NCBI GenBank assembly: GCA_963748925.1
Contig: CAVVKG010000008.1
Location: forward strand, 372,001 to 436,000
Source of the DNA: Cryomorpha sp963748925
GTDB taxonomy: Bacteria > Bacteroidota > Bacteroidia > Flavobacteriales_D > Cryomorphaceae
Length of the DNA stretch: 64,000 nt
Direction of reading: 5' to 3'
A program made the translations under genes and the position numbers. The notes beneath the pieces were generated by a model. That model was not told the origin of the DNA. It saw only the letters and a list, made by a program, of their open reading frames with translations, and did not search any database. Below are positions 35,609 to 44,854 of the stretch, one piece after another (position 1 is the stretch's first letter; each line of letters starts with the position of its first letter).

Positions 35609-37338
35609 AGAAACGAAAAGCTGAAAAATATCGGGTTTTATTAGAAGCTATTCTTGGAATAGCCCTTCTTGTGATGCTCGCTTACATAAGTACATTTGTT
35701 TTTGTGCGTTTTGACCTTACGGAAGAAAAACGCCATACCCTCACACCAACTACCATAGATTTGGTAGAATCTCTTGATGATGTCGTTTACGTAAAGGTGT
35801 TTTTGGAAGGTGATTTCCCAGCTGATTACCAGCGCTTAAATCAAGCGGTGAAAGAAAAACTCGACGAAATGCGCGCATATGGCGGCGATAATATCCAATA
35901 CGAGTTTATCAATCCCAGTGAAGCCACTGATAAAAAATCAAGGGAAGAAATGTATGGTGAGCTCGTAAAGAAGGGACTTCAGTACTCCGCTCTCCAAATT
36001 CGGAATAAGGATGGTGTAAGTGAAAAAATTGTTTTTCCAGGAGCTCTTATTTCCTACAAGGATCGTGAAGTGCCCTTGCAGATACTCCAGAATCAACAAC
36101 GTGTTACCGATGCCGAACTGGTAAATCGTACAATCAACAATCTCGAATATTCATTTGTAAACGCCATTTATCAGGTTCAGCGTTCAGAAAAGCCGTCGGT
36201 GGCATTCCTGGAAGGGCATGGTGAGCTTTCTGCAATGGAAACCAAAGATTTTGAAAATGAGCTTGCTAAATATTACGATGTTGAGAGAGTTGCAATTGAT
36301 GGAATGGTCGACGCACTAAGTAGAAATGTCGCGGGTGAGGGGAGGAGAATTAACAGATATGACGCCCTCGTAGTGGCTAAGCCCACGTTAAGCTTTTCAG
36401 AACAGGACAAGTATATCATCGACCAGTTTGTGATGAATGGAGGTAAGATTCTGTGGATGATTGACGCCATGCAGATGGATATGGACAGCCTTAGAACCAC
36501 AGACCTGACAATGGCAACTCCACTGAAAATAAATTTGGATGACTTGCTGTTCAACTATGGTGTGCGTATAAATCGCAATTTGCTTCTTGATAGAACCTGT
36601 GCACCGATTTCTCTCCTTACAGGACCTAAAGGGAATGAGAGATCCGAACTATTCCCCTGGTATTATGCACCGATTTTGGTTCCTGAAAACTCTCATCCGA
36701 TATCAGCAAATGTCGACCCTGTTATCACCGAATTCATCAGTAGCATAGATACAATTGAGGTACCCGGTATAACAAAGAAAATGTTTTTAACCACTTCACA
36801 GTATACGCGTATTTTGAAGTCGCCTGCTCGGGTAAGTCTGAATATTGTATCCATCAATCCGGATTTCGGAAACTCAAACAGGCCTAATCAACCTGTCGGT
36901 ATCTTACTGGAAGGTGAGTTTACATCCAATTTTAAAAACCGCCTTCCACCAGAATTTTATGATGATCGTCTCCTTGATTTTCAAGAGAAAAGCTCGTTTA
37001 ACAGGATGGTCGTTATTGCTGATGGTGATATTGTGAAAAACGGGGTTAACTCAGATGGAACGAAATTCAGACCGTTGGGTTTTGATCCCATGATGAACCG
37101 AAAAATGTATGGCAACAAGGAACTGTTGATTAATGCTGTTAATTTCCTCCTTGGTGATGCCAGCTTGATAGACGTAAGATCAAGAAGTATCAAACTGCGA
37201 AAGCTTGATGACGAGAGGATTCTTCAAGAGCGTTATTTTTGGCAAGCCATAAATATTGGCTTGCCCGTTTTATTGACAATTGTGATTGGTATTGGCCAAT
37301 GGTATTGGCGTAGACGCAAATACGCCCGAAAAATTTAA
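35605..37338 (+). CDS. gldG: Gliding-associated ABC transporter substrate-binding protein GldG
   Basis: 577 residues from the ATG at 35605, which overlaps the gldF stop by four bases; an in-frame ATG two codons earlier is also possible. One N-terminal helix lies at about 12-35 (GIALLVMLAYISTFVFVRFD), followed by LTEEKRHTLTPTTIDLVESL, the usual start of the ABC-type uncharacterised domain of GldG. A second helix lies at the C-terminus (INIGLPVLLTIVIGIGQWYW). The large middle part would be periplasmic. It is the partner of GldF in the same operon. Confidence 0.93.
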   Translation: MKKRKAEKYRVLLEAILGIALLVMLAYISTFVFVRFDLTEEKRHTLTPTTIDLVESLDDVVYVKVFLEGDFPADYQRLNQAVKEKLDEMRAYGGDNIQYEFINPSEATDKKSREEMYGELVKKGLQYSALQIRNKDGVSEKIVFPGALISYKDREVPLQILQNQQRVTDAELVNRTINNLEYSFVNAIYQVQRSEKPSVAFLEGHGELSAMETKDFENELAKYYDVERVAIDGMVDALSRNVAGEGRRINRYDALVVAKPTLSFSEQDKYIIDQFVMNGGKILWMIDAMQMDMDSLRTTDLTMATPLKINLDDLLFNYGVRINRNLLLDRTCAPISLLTGPKGNERSELFPWYYAPILVPENSHPISANVDPVITEFISSIDTIEVPGITKKMFLTTSQYTRILKSPARVSLNIVSINPDFGNSNRPNQPVGILLEGEFTSNFKNRLPPEFYDDRLLDFQEKSSFNRMVVIADGDIVKNGVNSDGTKFRPLGFDPMMNRKMYGNKELLINAVNFLLGDASLIDVRSRSIKLRKLDDERILQERYFWQAINIGLPVLLTIVIGIGQWYWRRRKYARKI

Positions 37339-37344
37339 GAGTTT

Positions 37345-38376
37345 ATGAAAAAATTACTCCCTCTGCTTATTTTGGTGGTTATAGCCGCTGCGCTCATTTA
37401 TTATTTTACCACTTCCGTAAACCAAAAAGGTACATCGATGACAGCACAGACCAGTTTTGCGATTGACGATACTTCGTCTATCGGCAAAATCTTTATTGCT
37501 GACCGGGCAGGAAGAACAATAACGCTCTCTCGCGAGAGTGAAGGCTGGGATGTAAATGGAAAATATCGGGCACGGGAAGATGCCGTTTTAACCCTTCTTA
37601 AAACTTTCAAAAATGTCTATGTTCAACGTCCGGTAGACAAGGCTGCTCAGGAACAAGTAAATACAGTAATGTCTGGTTCCAGCACAAAAGTTGAGATTTA
37701 CGATAGGGATGACAATTGGATTAAAACCTGGTACGTAGGCCATGGTACCATGGATAAAAAAGGAACATATATGCTCCTGGAGACTCCGAAAGGAGGTTTG
37801 TCTGTCGCACCATTTATTATGGACATGAAAGGATTTATTGGTATGCTCAATACAAGGTTCTTTACCGATGAAAGTGAATGGCGCAGTACAGGGATTATTC
37901 GATATCCAAACATGAATTTGAATGAAATCGAAGTGTTTTATCCAAAAGATCCTGAGGCCTCTTTTAGAATTGAGTATGATGGTGACAACGCCATTTCACT
38001 CTATAAATATGGTGAAAGCGACGCTATTCAAAACTTTGATACCTCACTGGTTAAAGACTATATGCTCAATTTTAAACTCGCATCTTTTGAGAATTACAAT
38101 ACCAGCATAAGCTCCGAGAAAGAAGATTCTATCGCGGCAAGTATGCCTTTTCAAATTATTCGGGTTACAGACTCAAGGCGTACGCGCGAAATTAAACTCT
38201 GGGTGAAAACTCCGCGTGAAGGGCAAATGGAAGAAGATGGTGAAACTCTGGCTACTGCAGATAGGGAGCGCATATATGCTTCCTGCGATGGGGGTGAGCT
38301 GGCGTTAGCACAGCGATTTGCCTGGGATAAGTTCAGAGCACCCATTCAGGTTTTTCTTAAAAAACCAGATGTGTAA
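37345..38376 (+). CDS. DUF4340 domain protein, gldFG-linked
   Basis: 343 residues, starting six bases after the gldG stop and so in the same operon. One N-terminal helix lies at about 3-21 (KLLPLLILVVIAAALIYYF). The soluble part has DUF4340 features: GKIFIADRAGRTITLSRESE near 46-65, GWDVNGKYRAREDAVLTLL and TWYVGHGTMDKKGTYMLLE. The domain appears next to GldG-type transporter subunits in many bacteria, so it is probably a third envelope component of that transporter. Direct function is unknown. Confidence 0.85.
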   Translation: MKKLLPLLILVVIAAALIYYFTTSVNQKGTSMTAQTSFAIDDTSSIGKIFIADRAGRTITLSRESEGWDVNGKYRAREDAVLTLLKTFKNVYVQRPVDKAAQEQVNTVMSGSSTKVEIYDRDDNWIKTWYVGHGTMDKKGTYMLLETPKGGLSVAPFIMDMKGFIGMLNTRFFTDESEWRSTGIIRYPNMNLNEIEVFYPKDPEASFRIEYDGDNAISLYKYGESDAIQNFDTSLVKDYMLNFKLASFENYNTSISSEKEDSIAASMPFQIIRVTDSRRTREIKLWVKTPREGQMEEDGETLATADRERIYASCDGGELALAQRFAWDKFRAPIQVFLKKPDV

Positions 38377-38418
38377 AGCTTGTTTAAAATCTTATTCATT
38401 TACTTCGTCTGAATCAAT

Positions 38419-38426
38419 TATATTTG
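38419..38426 (+). promoter_or_regulatory. Candidate -7 box for dnaN
   Basis: TATATTTG fits TAnnTTTG exactly, 36 bases before the dnaN ATG. No clear -33 TTG is seen. Confidence 0.4.
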
Positions 38427-38462
38427 TCGCCACAAACAGCCTAGCTGAAACTTTCTTTTATT

Positions 38463-39584
38463 ATGAAGTTCATTATTACGAGTACAGATTTACTTAAGCG
38501 CTTACAAACAGTGAGCGGTGTATTAGCCAGCAACAATACTTTGCCGATTTTGGATAATTTTTTATTCGAGCTCGATAAAAATCAATTGACTATCTCTGCT
38601 AGCGACCTGGAAACGACAATGATTACTTCAGTAGAAGTAAAAGCAGAAGAGCAAGGTGCTATTGCAGTTCCTGCCAAATTGCTTTTAGATTATCTAAAAA
38701 CACTTCCTGAGCAGCCGTTGACATTCACGATAGATGAGGCTACTTTGGGTGTTGAAATTGCGAGTTCTTACGGAAAAAGTAAGCTTGCCGGATTTACAGC
38801 TGATGAATTTCCGAAAAATCCGGAAATGGATGATACTTCAGGAGTTACCGTCCCTTCTGAGGTGCTTTCTGAAGCCATTCAAAAAACAATTTTTGCTACA
38901 GGAAACGACGACCTTCGTCCTGTAATGTCAGGTATTTATTGTGAGTTTTCTTCTGATGAATTGAGATTTGTAGCTACGGATGCCCACAAGTTGGTGCGTT
39001 ATACAAGGCGCGATGCAAAAGCTGATAAAACAGCAAGCTTTATTGTTCCTAAAAAGCCACTCAACTTGCTTAAAGGAATTCTAGCGTCTACCACGGCAGA
39101 TGTATCTATGGAATTTGACGGGAATAACCTGAAGCTTTCTTTTGAAGACAATATTGTGATTGCGCGATTGATTGATGGAAAATATCCGAATTATGAAGCT
39201 GTAATACCAAAGGACAACCCGAATAGAATGCTCGTGAGCAGAACAGCCCTTTTGGGTTCTTGTCGCCGGGTATCTATTTTTGCCAATAAAACGACACATC
39301 AGGTACGCCTTCGCATCAGCGGAAGCGAATTATCCGTTTCGGCAGAAGATCTTGATTTCTCGAATGAAGCAAATGAAAGACTTGCCTGCAGCTATGAAGG
39401 TGATGATATGGAAATTGGATTTAACTCGAGATTCCTTATAGAAATGCTTAACAATTTGGATACTGAAGATGTTGAGCTTCAATTAAGTGCACCAAATAGA
39501 GCGGGTATTCTTGTTCCTGTAAATACAGAAAATGAGCAGGAAGACATTTTGATGCTCGTGATGCCGGTTATGCTTAACGCATAA
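38463..39584 (+). CDS. dnaN: DNA polymerase III sliding clamp (beta subunit)
   Basis: 373 residues, the standard length. The ring-shaped clamp tethers the replicative polymerase to DNA. Three repeated domains are seen, opening with KFIITSTDLLKRLQTVSGVL and VLASNNTLPILDNFLFEL. VMSGIYCEFSSDELRFVATD near 155-175 is the conserved middle segment. The C-terminus ends in ILMLVMPVMLNA, like the usual partner-binding hydrophobic end. It is not next to dnaA here; it follows the gldFG operon. It converges with csaA, the stops being one base apart. Confidence 0.98.
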   Translation: MKFIITSTDLLKRLQTVSGVLASNNTLPILDNFLFELDKNQLTISASDLETTMITSVEVKAEEQGAIAVPAKLLLDYLKTLPEQPLTFTIDEATLGVEIASSYGKSKLAGFTADEFPKNPEMDDTSGVTVPSEVLSEAIQKTIFATGNDDLRPVMSGIYCEFSSDELRFVATDAHKLVRYTRRDAKADKTASFIVPKKPLNLLKGILASTTADVSMEFDGNNLKLSFEDNIVIARLIDGKYPNYEAVIPKDNPNRMLVSRTALLGSCRRVSIFANKTTHQVRLRISGSELSVSAEDLDFSNEANERLACSYEGDDMEIGFNSRFLIEMLNNLDTEDVELQLSAPNRAGILVPVNTENEQEDILMLVMPVMLNA

Positions 39585-39585
39585 A

Positions 39586-39927
39586 CTAACCTACATTTTG
39601 TCCATTTTTAGTGGTGCGTTCTGTTTCCAGAATCACCACGCCCTCATCTGTGTAAACGCCTAATACGAGGCATTCGCTCATGAAATCTGCTATTTGCTTC
39701 GGCCTGAAATTGACAATGGCTATAATCTGCTTTCCTATTAGCGATTCCAGACTGTAGAGGTCAGTTATCTGAGCGCTGGTTTTTAGTTCGCCCAAATCAC
39801 CAAAGTCTATTGTCATTTTGTATGCAGCTTTTCTTGCTTTTTCAAATGGGCGCACATCTTTTATAGTGCCTGTTCTGATATCCAGTTTTTCAAAACTTGA
39901 CCATTCTATAAATGGTTTTCTCGCCAT
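39586..39927 (-). CDS. csaA: tRNA-binding / CsaA-like protein
   Basis: 113 residues forming one OB-fold tRNA-binding domain of the EMAP-II/CsaA type: FEKLDIRTGTIKDVRPFEKA, KMTIDFGDLGELKTSAQITD, LIGKQIIAIVNFRPKQIADF, MSECLVLGV. CsaA binds tRNA and in Bacillus was linked to secretion as a chaperone-like protein. Here it is a stand-alone gene. The start at 39927 (MARKPFIEWSSF) gives the usual length of ~110 residues. Confidence 0.93.
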   Translation of the reverse strand: MARKPFIEWSSFEKLDIRTGTIKDVRPFEKARKAAYKMTIDFGDLGELKTSAQITDLYSLESLIGKQIIAIVNFRPKQIADFMSECLVLGVYTDEGVVILETERTTKNGQNVG

Positions 39928-40000
39928 TGCCAGGATTTATAAGATTAGGATAAATATACGCACCGACAGTGATGCGTTCGTAGCAGCTAAAATAGAATTT

Positions 40001-42406
40001 TTAGAAGGTAACCCCAACTGTTAAATAACCCCCGATTCCGTCAGAAGGGATAATGCCCGGCCCTGGATAGCCATCAGCGCGGCGGGTAAAATAGGATACG
40101 TTGGTTACATTGTTAATCCCCGATTCGAATTTGAATTTACCAAGTTTATAAGCCATTGCAAGGTCCATCACGGTATAAGAGGGGATTAATCCATTTACAG
40201 CATTGGGGGTTTCCACCGCATTGGTGGCATCGGTGAATTGCTCGCTCGTATAACTAATTTGCCAGGTAGCCGAGAGGTTTTTCCAAATACCACGCACACC
40301 GCTTCTCACCATTAATTCAGGTGTTAATTCCACTCTTTTGCCTTCTATGCCGAGGTCGTTATTACCTACGTACTTTGCTTCGTTAAATGCTAAGTTGCCA
40401 AAGATGGCCAGTCCGAAAGTTTGTTTTTCTGTTTGTTTTATCGCCGACCATTCAGCATAACTTTCAATTCCGATAGCTCTCGAATCTGAAATATTCGTTC
40501 TATACCGATAGAACTGAAATGTTTGGGGATCACGCATTTGGATTGATCCTATCCGGCTTTTATAGGCCAAATAGTAAACACTTAGATCGTATCGAAATTT
40601 ATCGTTGCCACCCCTAAAACCTATATCCGTATTGAACCCACGCTCGTCACTTATATTGGGATCAATTCGCAGAGATGGATTATCTATCCGAATATCACTG
40701 TAATTTATTGCCCTATAATTTTGCGAGATGTTTGCGTAAAATTCCAGCTTATCAGATTTCTTATAACTTACGCCAACTCCTCCCAGTAATATACCTCTGC
40801 TGCGTTCACGGCTCTCTTCGTATTCATTAGTTTCTAAGGTGTCATTCACACTGTTGGTTAGATAGCTGAAGTATTTGCCATCGGCCCGTGTATCAATATA
40901 CTCGTAGCGAACTCCAGGTGTAATAGTCAGTTTCTCTGATAAATAGATTATTTGTTCAGCAAAAAGAGCATAGTTGATGTTATCAAAATCATAATTACTC
41001 TTATCGGGAATTCCGCTGTTTATGAAGTTAAAATCAGGTTCTGATGAGGCATTGGCGCTTCCTTGTTGACCTATGGTGTTCCCTCTATAAGCTCGGCCAC
41101 CGAGTAGCAGAACACTTTGCCTTCCGGCAATAACATAACGGTGCATAAAGCGAAGTTCTGCTCCAAAATTTTGAAACTCACCGTAAATCAGGTCGCGGTT
41201 TTTCGTTTCGTCATCACTGCGATTAGCGCTACCCAGATATCCCAAAGACTGCCTTTTGGCAAATAGGCCAAATGTTCGAAAGTTGAGAGAGCTTCGCTTT
41301 GAAATTTTCCCGTTTAGATTTAAAGAAGCGATATTCCAGTTTACTTTAAACCAATTTCTATTGCGGTTTGATTGCCGGGGGTCGGTGTAAAACTGTTTGT
41401 CAGTAAGACCGCCACCTTGCTGTGCGAGGTAGTCCATATGAGTAAAATCTACACCAATTTCCCAGTCTTCGGCTAATGCGTAGCTGTAGGCAGCATAGGC
41501 GGTGTTTACTTCAAAGCCGGAATTTTCTCTCCATCCGTCGCCGCGTTTGTATTGATAAAAGGCGTAGTATTTAGATTTTCCCTTTGTACCGCCCAGGCTG
41601 TTAAAGCTATTGAACAGTCCATAACTACCTACAGTCTGTCGTGTAGTAATTTCCAGTTCTTTATTACCGGCACCTTTTTTCATTGCGAAATTGAGCATCC
41701 CTCCAAACTGGGTGCCATATTGAAGTGAGGCCGCACCTCTTACAAACTCAATTCTTTCCACAGCCTCTAAGGGCGGAGTGTAGTAGCTTTCCGGATAGCC
41801 GAGAGCATCGGCGCTGATGTCGTATCCATTTTGCCTCACATTGATGTTCGCAGTTCTATTCGGGCTTAAACCGCGCACCCCAATTCCCAATTGGATACCT
41901 GCGCCATCACTTTCCCAAATATTAAGACCTGGAATTCGCGCATACACTTGTCTGGCACTATTGGTGGCCTTATTAGCTTCAATTTGATCGGGAAGTAGTA
42001 CTTCGTTTTTCTTGGCAGCATAAATACCGAGTCCTTGGATGCTGCTCATTCTGGTCAAACCAAAACCGGCATTCTCTTCAAATTTTATTTCAACCACTTC
42101 CAAATCGGCACTTAGTAGGGATAGGGCATAAGAAATAATTGTGTCAGCAGTGAAGTTTAGAGGGATGGTTTCATTTTTATAGCCTTCCTTGAAAATAGTT
42201 ATGGTCTTTTCTCCTTTGTACAAATTCACTGCTACCTGCCCGGTCTTTGCGGTTTTTAGTAATACTTTATCAGGCTGAATAAAGATATCGGCGTGATTTA
42301 TAGCATTGCCTTCCTGATCTGTAATGCGCAGTTCAAGTGAAGATTGGCTAAAGGCCAATCCACAGGTAATTAATACCATAAATATGCTATAAACCGCTAA
42401 TCGCAT
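40001..42406 (-). CDS. TonB-dependent outer-membrane receptor
   Basis: About 801 residues from the ATG at 42406, which puts the signal peptide (MRLAVYSIFMVLITCGLAFS) first; it overlaps the HTTM gene end by 20 bases. A carboxypeptidase-regulatory-like domain covers about 20-100 (LELRITDQEGNAINHADIFI). The plug follows (ARQVYARIPGLNIWE, IRGLSPNRT-like GVRGLSPNRTANINV, AVERIEFVRGAASLQYGTQF) and the 22-strand barrel ends in YLTVGVTF. It resembles FecA-type siderophore or ferric-dicitrate receptors. As last gene of the DUF4856-imelysin-HTTM operon it probably imports iron or another metal complex. Confidence 0.92.
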   Translation of the reverse strand: MRLAVYSIFMVLITCGLAFSQSSLELRITDQEGNAINHADIFIQPDKVLLKTAKTGQVAVNLYKGEKTITIFKEGYKNETIPLNFTADTIISYALSLLSADLEVVEIKFEENAGFGLTRMSSIQGLGIYAAKKNEVLLPDQIEANKATNSARQVYARIPGLNIWESDGAGIQLGIGVRGLSPNRTANINVRQNGYDISADALGYPESYYTPPLEAVERIEFVRGAASLQYGTQFGGMLNFAMKKGAGNKELEITTRQTVGSYGLFNSFNSLGGTKGKSKYYAFYQYKRGDGWRENSGFEVNTAYAAYSYALAEDWEIGVDFTHMDYLAQQGGGLTDKQFYTDPRQSNRNRNWFKVNWNIASLNLNGKISKRSSLNFRTFGLFAKRQSLGYLGSANRSDDETKNRDLIYGEFQNFGAELRFMHRYVIAGRQSVLLLGGRAYRGNTIGQQGSANASSEPDFNFINSGIPDKSNYDFDNINYALFAEQIIYLSEKLTITPGVRYEYIDTRADGKYFSYLTNSVNDTLETNEYEESRERSRGILLGGVGVSYKKSDKLEFYANISQNYRAINYSDIRIDNPSLRIDPNISDERGFNTDIGFRGGNDKFRYDLSVYYLAYKSRIGSIQMRDPQTFQFYRYRTNISDSRAIGIESYAEWSAIKQTEKQTFGLAIFGNLAFNEAKYVGNNDLGIEGKRVELTPELMVRSGVRGIWKNLSATWQISYTSEQFTDATNAVETPNAVNGLIPSYTVMDLAMAYKLGKFKFESGINNVTNVSYFTRRADGYPGPGIIPSDGIGGYLTVGVTF

Positions 42407-43745
42407 CCTCAAAGGGTAAAACCCAGGTTTTTGGTTTCCACGTGTCTGCTTCTTTAGCCAGATCAATATTTTCATCAATAAACCGCCTACTTTGTCGGCC
42501 ATTTAAAGTCACATAAACACTTGCCCTGACTGAAGGATTATTGATGCCCTTTAGTTCATATTGCTCTTTAAGATACTGGGCATATTGAATGAGCATGTCG
42601 GGCTGGGTTGCCATCATTTTTTCCTGATTTGCCGTAAGGAAATCCCTGTTATTTACAGAAATGGCTCTCGGCATACTTTCGTTCTTTACATTAAAAAACG
42701 CCACTCCGGATTTTTCCATAAGCATTACGCGCCAGCTAAACCTGTATCCTTGTTCGTGCCAAAAGAGCTCACCGGGATAAAGAATATGACGAAAAGGAAA
42801 ACTTATCTGGCAAACGATAAACAGGGTAATTGCTGCAAGTGAAATTTTATTCCATCGGGGAATCAAAATATTATTTGAGCACTTTCGCTCGCCTAAAAAA
42901 GCCAACAATCTGTCGTGAAACTTCGGAGGAAAGAAAATCAGGGTAGCGCCAATCATAATGAATGGGAACATGCCAATAGGAAATAGGAACGCAGTAGCCA
43001 GATGGAATATGATTACAGCCAGGTAAGCAAATGGTCTGGTTCTCGCTGCGATCAGTAAGAATGGGATAGTGAGATCATAAATAGCTCCGCTCCAGCTAAA
43101 AACATAGGGAAGCCACGACGAATCGAAAAGCTTACCAACCACCGGCAAATGTCCATAGGCTTTCAACCAGATGTTCATAGGTTGTGCATGAATCAGCCAG
43201 TCTGAATTCACCTTAGCCAGGCCTGCGAAGAAGTAAACAATCCCCAGCTGCATCATAATCAAGAATCTGAAAAGAAATGGAACGGTTGAAGCTGAATCGA
43301 CTAATCCAAGCTTAATGTCCAATGAAAACCGACGGTTTGCCGGTATGAAAATTAGCAGAAACGCGGCAATAGATACAAAGTAGTAATGGTTCAGGTAGTT
43401 TGTTTTATCGAGTAATTCGATATAGGTAAACGTGAGGAAAAACCCAATTGCAGAATACCTATAGAATAATCCCGCTGCTAAGCTGAGGGCGAATAATCCG
43501 CAAAGTCCGAATAAGAAATAGATGGCAGGGTCTCCGGGCACACTAACCCATTCAAAAAATGAATATTTAAAAAAGAACTTAGGAGCGATATACAAATCGT
43601 AAATCCATCCTTTCGACCAGAATCTCAGAATGGAAAAGCACATCATAAGGCCAAAGATTACCCGAAACACGGCCAACGGAGCCGAACTTTCCGGATTAAA
43701 AAGCTTCTTTGATACCGAATTGAATAAGTGCTTAGTCGCCATCAT
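42387..43745 (-). CDS. HTTM-domain membrane protein (vitamin K-dependent gamma-carboxylase-like)
   Basis: 452 residues. About eight membrane helices lie in the first ~320 residues, the HTTM domain of vitamin K-dependent gamma-carboxylase relatives. LLDKTNYLNHYYFVSIAAFL near 110-129 contains the lysine/asparagine/histidine motif conserved in that family, and FRFLIMMQLGIVYFFAGLAK near 160 is another mark. The C-terminal ~130 residues are soluble (GYRFSWRVMLMEKSGVAFF, as in the carboxylase family). The substrate is unknown. The gene overlaps the imelysin gene by 14 bases and the TonB receptor by 20, so translation is tightly coupled. Confidence 0.9.
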   Translation of the reverse strand: MMATKHLFNSVSKKLFNPESSAPLAVFRVIFGLMMCFSILRFWSKGWIYDLYIAPKFFFKYSFFEWVSVPGDPAIYFLFGLCGLFALSLAAGLFYRYSAIGFFLTFTYIELLDKTNYLNHYYFVSIAAFLLIFIPANRRFSLDIKLGLVDSASTVPFLFRFLIMMQLGIVYFFAGLAKVNSDWLIHAQPMNIWLKAYGHLPVVGKLFDSSWLPYVFSWSGAIYDLTIPFLLIAARTRPFAYLAVIIFHLATAFLFPIGMFPFIMIGATLIFFPPKFHDRLLAFLGERKCSNNILIPRWNKISLAAITLFIVCQISFPFRHILYPGELFWHEQGYRFSWRVMLMEKSGVAFFNVKNESMPRAISVNNRDFLTANQEKMMATQPDMLIQYAQYLKEQYELKGINNPSVRASVYVTLNGRQSRRFIDENIDLAKEADTWKPKTWVLPFEDAISGL

Positions 43746-44853
43746 TGTCTACGTAAGTTATTTGAATACCCATTGCTGACGTCATATCAACTTTAAGTAA
43801 AACAATGGACCGCTGCAACTCTTCAAAAATTTCCAGACAAACATCTTGTTCCTCTACTACAGCTAGTTTCATGTCGTTATTAAGGGCCAAAGTTTTTTCC
43901 TGAGCCAGTGATAATCTATTCAGGATTTCTTCATGAAGCGGGTTACCATCGAAGGTTGTACCCAGAAAGATTAAGTAGTCATCTAAACCCAAACCTTCAT
44001 TGCCATCAAGAGAATTACCAAGAAACATGTTCTTCCATCCTTCTAATCCTTTATCTAGCATCTCATTAGAAATTGATCCATTGTAGAATGCCTCCACCTG
44101 AGCGGGTAGGGGAAAGCCTGAACTCGAGCGTGCACCGGCCGGTATTCCTACTTTGGCATCACGAATATAAATTTCCAAATATTCAATGGAGCTATTAACC
44201 AGCTGACCCAATGAACTTCCGATATCGGTTCCTGTTGCATTTACGAAGGTAGAGCGATAGCTTTGGTTCCATTCTTCCAAGGTGCTTTGAATCTTAGAGT
44301 CTAGCAGTGCTACATTGTCATTGAGATATAGCAGGTAGTTGGGGTTGTTACTAAAGAATTCGGCTAAATTTTCAGATTCGGTTTCAATTCCAAAAAGCAA
44401 ATAATCTATAGCTTGAAGGCCCACAGCATTAATATTTACGGCACTTTCAAGGTTGTAATTACCACTGGCAATATTCTCTTCGATGCGTGTCTCAGAAACA
44501 GGGTAGGGGTTGAATAACGCTACGAGACCGCGATCAGATGCTGGCCCGAAATTGTAAACCCCAGCATATTGCCATGCGCTCAGCGTTTTCTTCCATTGAC
44601 TCTTGGCAAGTTCGATATTCTCTGCAGAAACTGATCCTTGTAATTGCTCAACTTTAGTTTTTAATGAAGTGGTAGCGCTGTTTAACGAGTCGTAAGAAGG
44701 CACTATTACGTTATCGGCAAGATTAACCAACATTGCCTGGCGGTCAAAATTATCGTTCCCCCCATCAGGATTTTCGTCATCATTGCAAGAAGCAAGAAAA
44801 AGCACGAGGGTCAACAGACCCAAGTGCTTTAGCTTTAAAATATTTAATACCAT
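43732..44853 (-). CDS. Imelysin-family lipoprotein
   Basis: About 373 residues from the ATG at 44853, one base after the stop of DUF4856. The N-terminus has a lipobox (LVLFLASC, mature Cys near 22). The imelysin (M75-like) fold is seen in LAKSQWKKTLSAWQYAGVYN near 80-100, GPASDRGLVALFNPYP and GLQAIDYLLFG near 145-155. That last segment replaces the usual GxHxxE with Q and D, so the canonical His is missing. The C-terminal GLDDYLIFLG near 290 fits too. Imelysin proteins are iron-regulated surface or periplasmic proteins of unclear mechanism, related to EfeO-type iron binders. Confidence 0.9.
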   Translation of the reverse strand: MVLNILKLKHLGLLTLVLFLASCNDDENPDGGNDNFDRQAMLVNLADNVIVPSYDSLNSATTSLKTKVEQLQGSVSAENIELAKSQWKKTLSAWQYAGVYNFGPASDRGLVALFNPYPVSETRIEENIASGNYNLESAVNINAVGLQAIDYLLFGIETESENLAEFFSNNPNYLLYLNDNVALLDSKIQSTLEEWNQSYRSTFVNATGTDIGSSLGQLVNSSIEYLEIYIRDAKVGIPAGARSSSGFPLPAQVEAFYNGSISNEMLDKGLEGWKNMFLGNSLDGNEGLGLDDYLIFLGTTFDGNPLHEEILNRLSLAQEKTLALNNDMKLAVVEEQDVCLEIFEELQRSIVLLKVDMTSAMGIQITYVDNDGD

Positions 44854-44854
44854 T

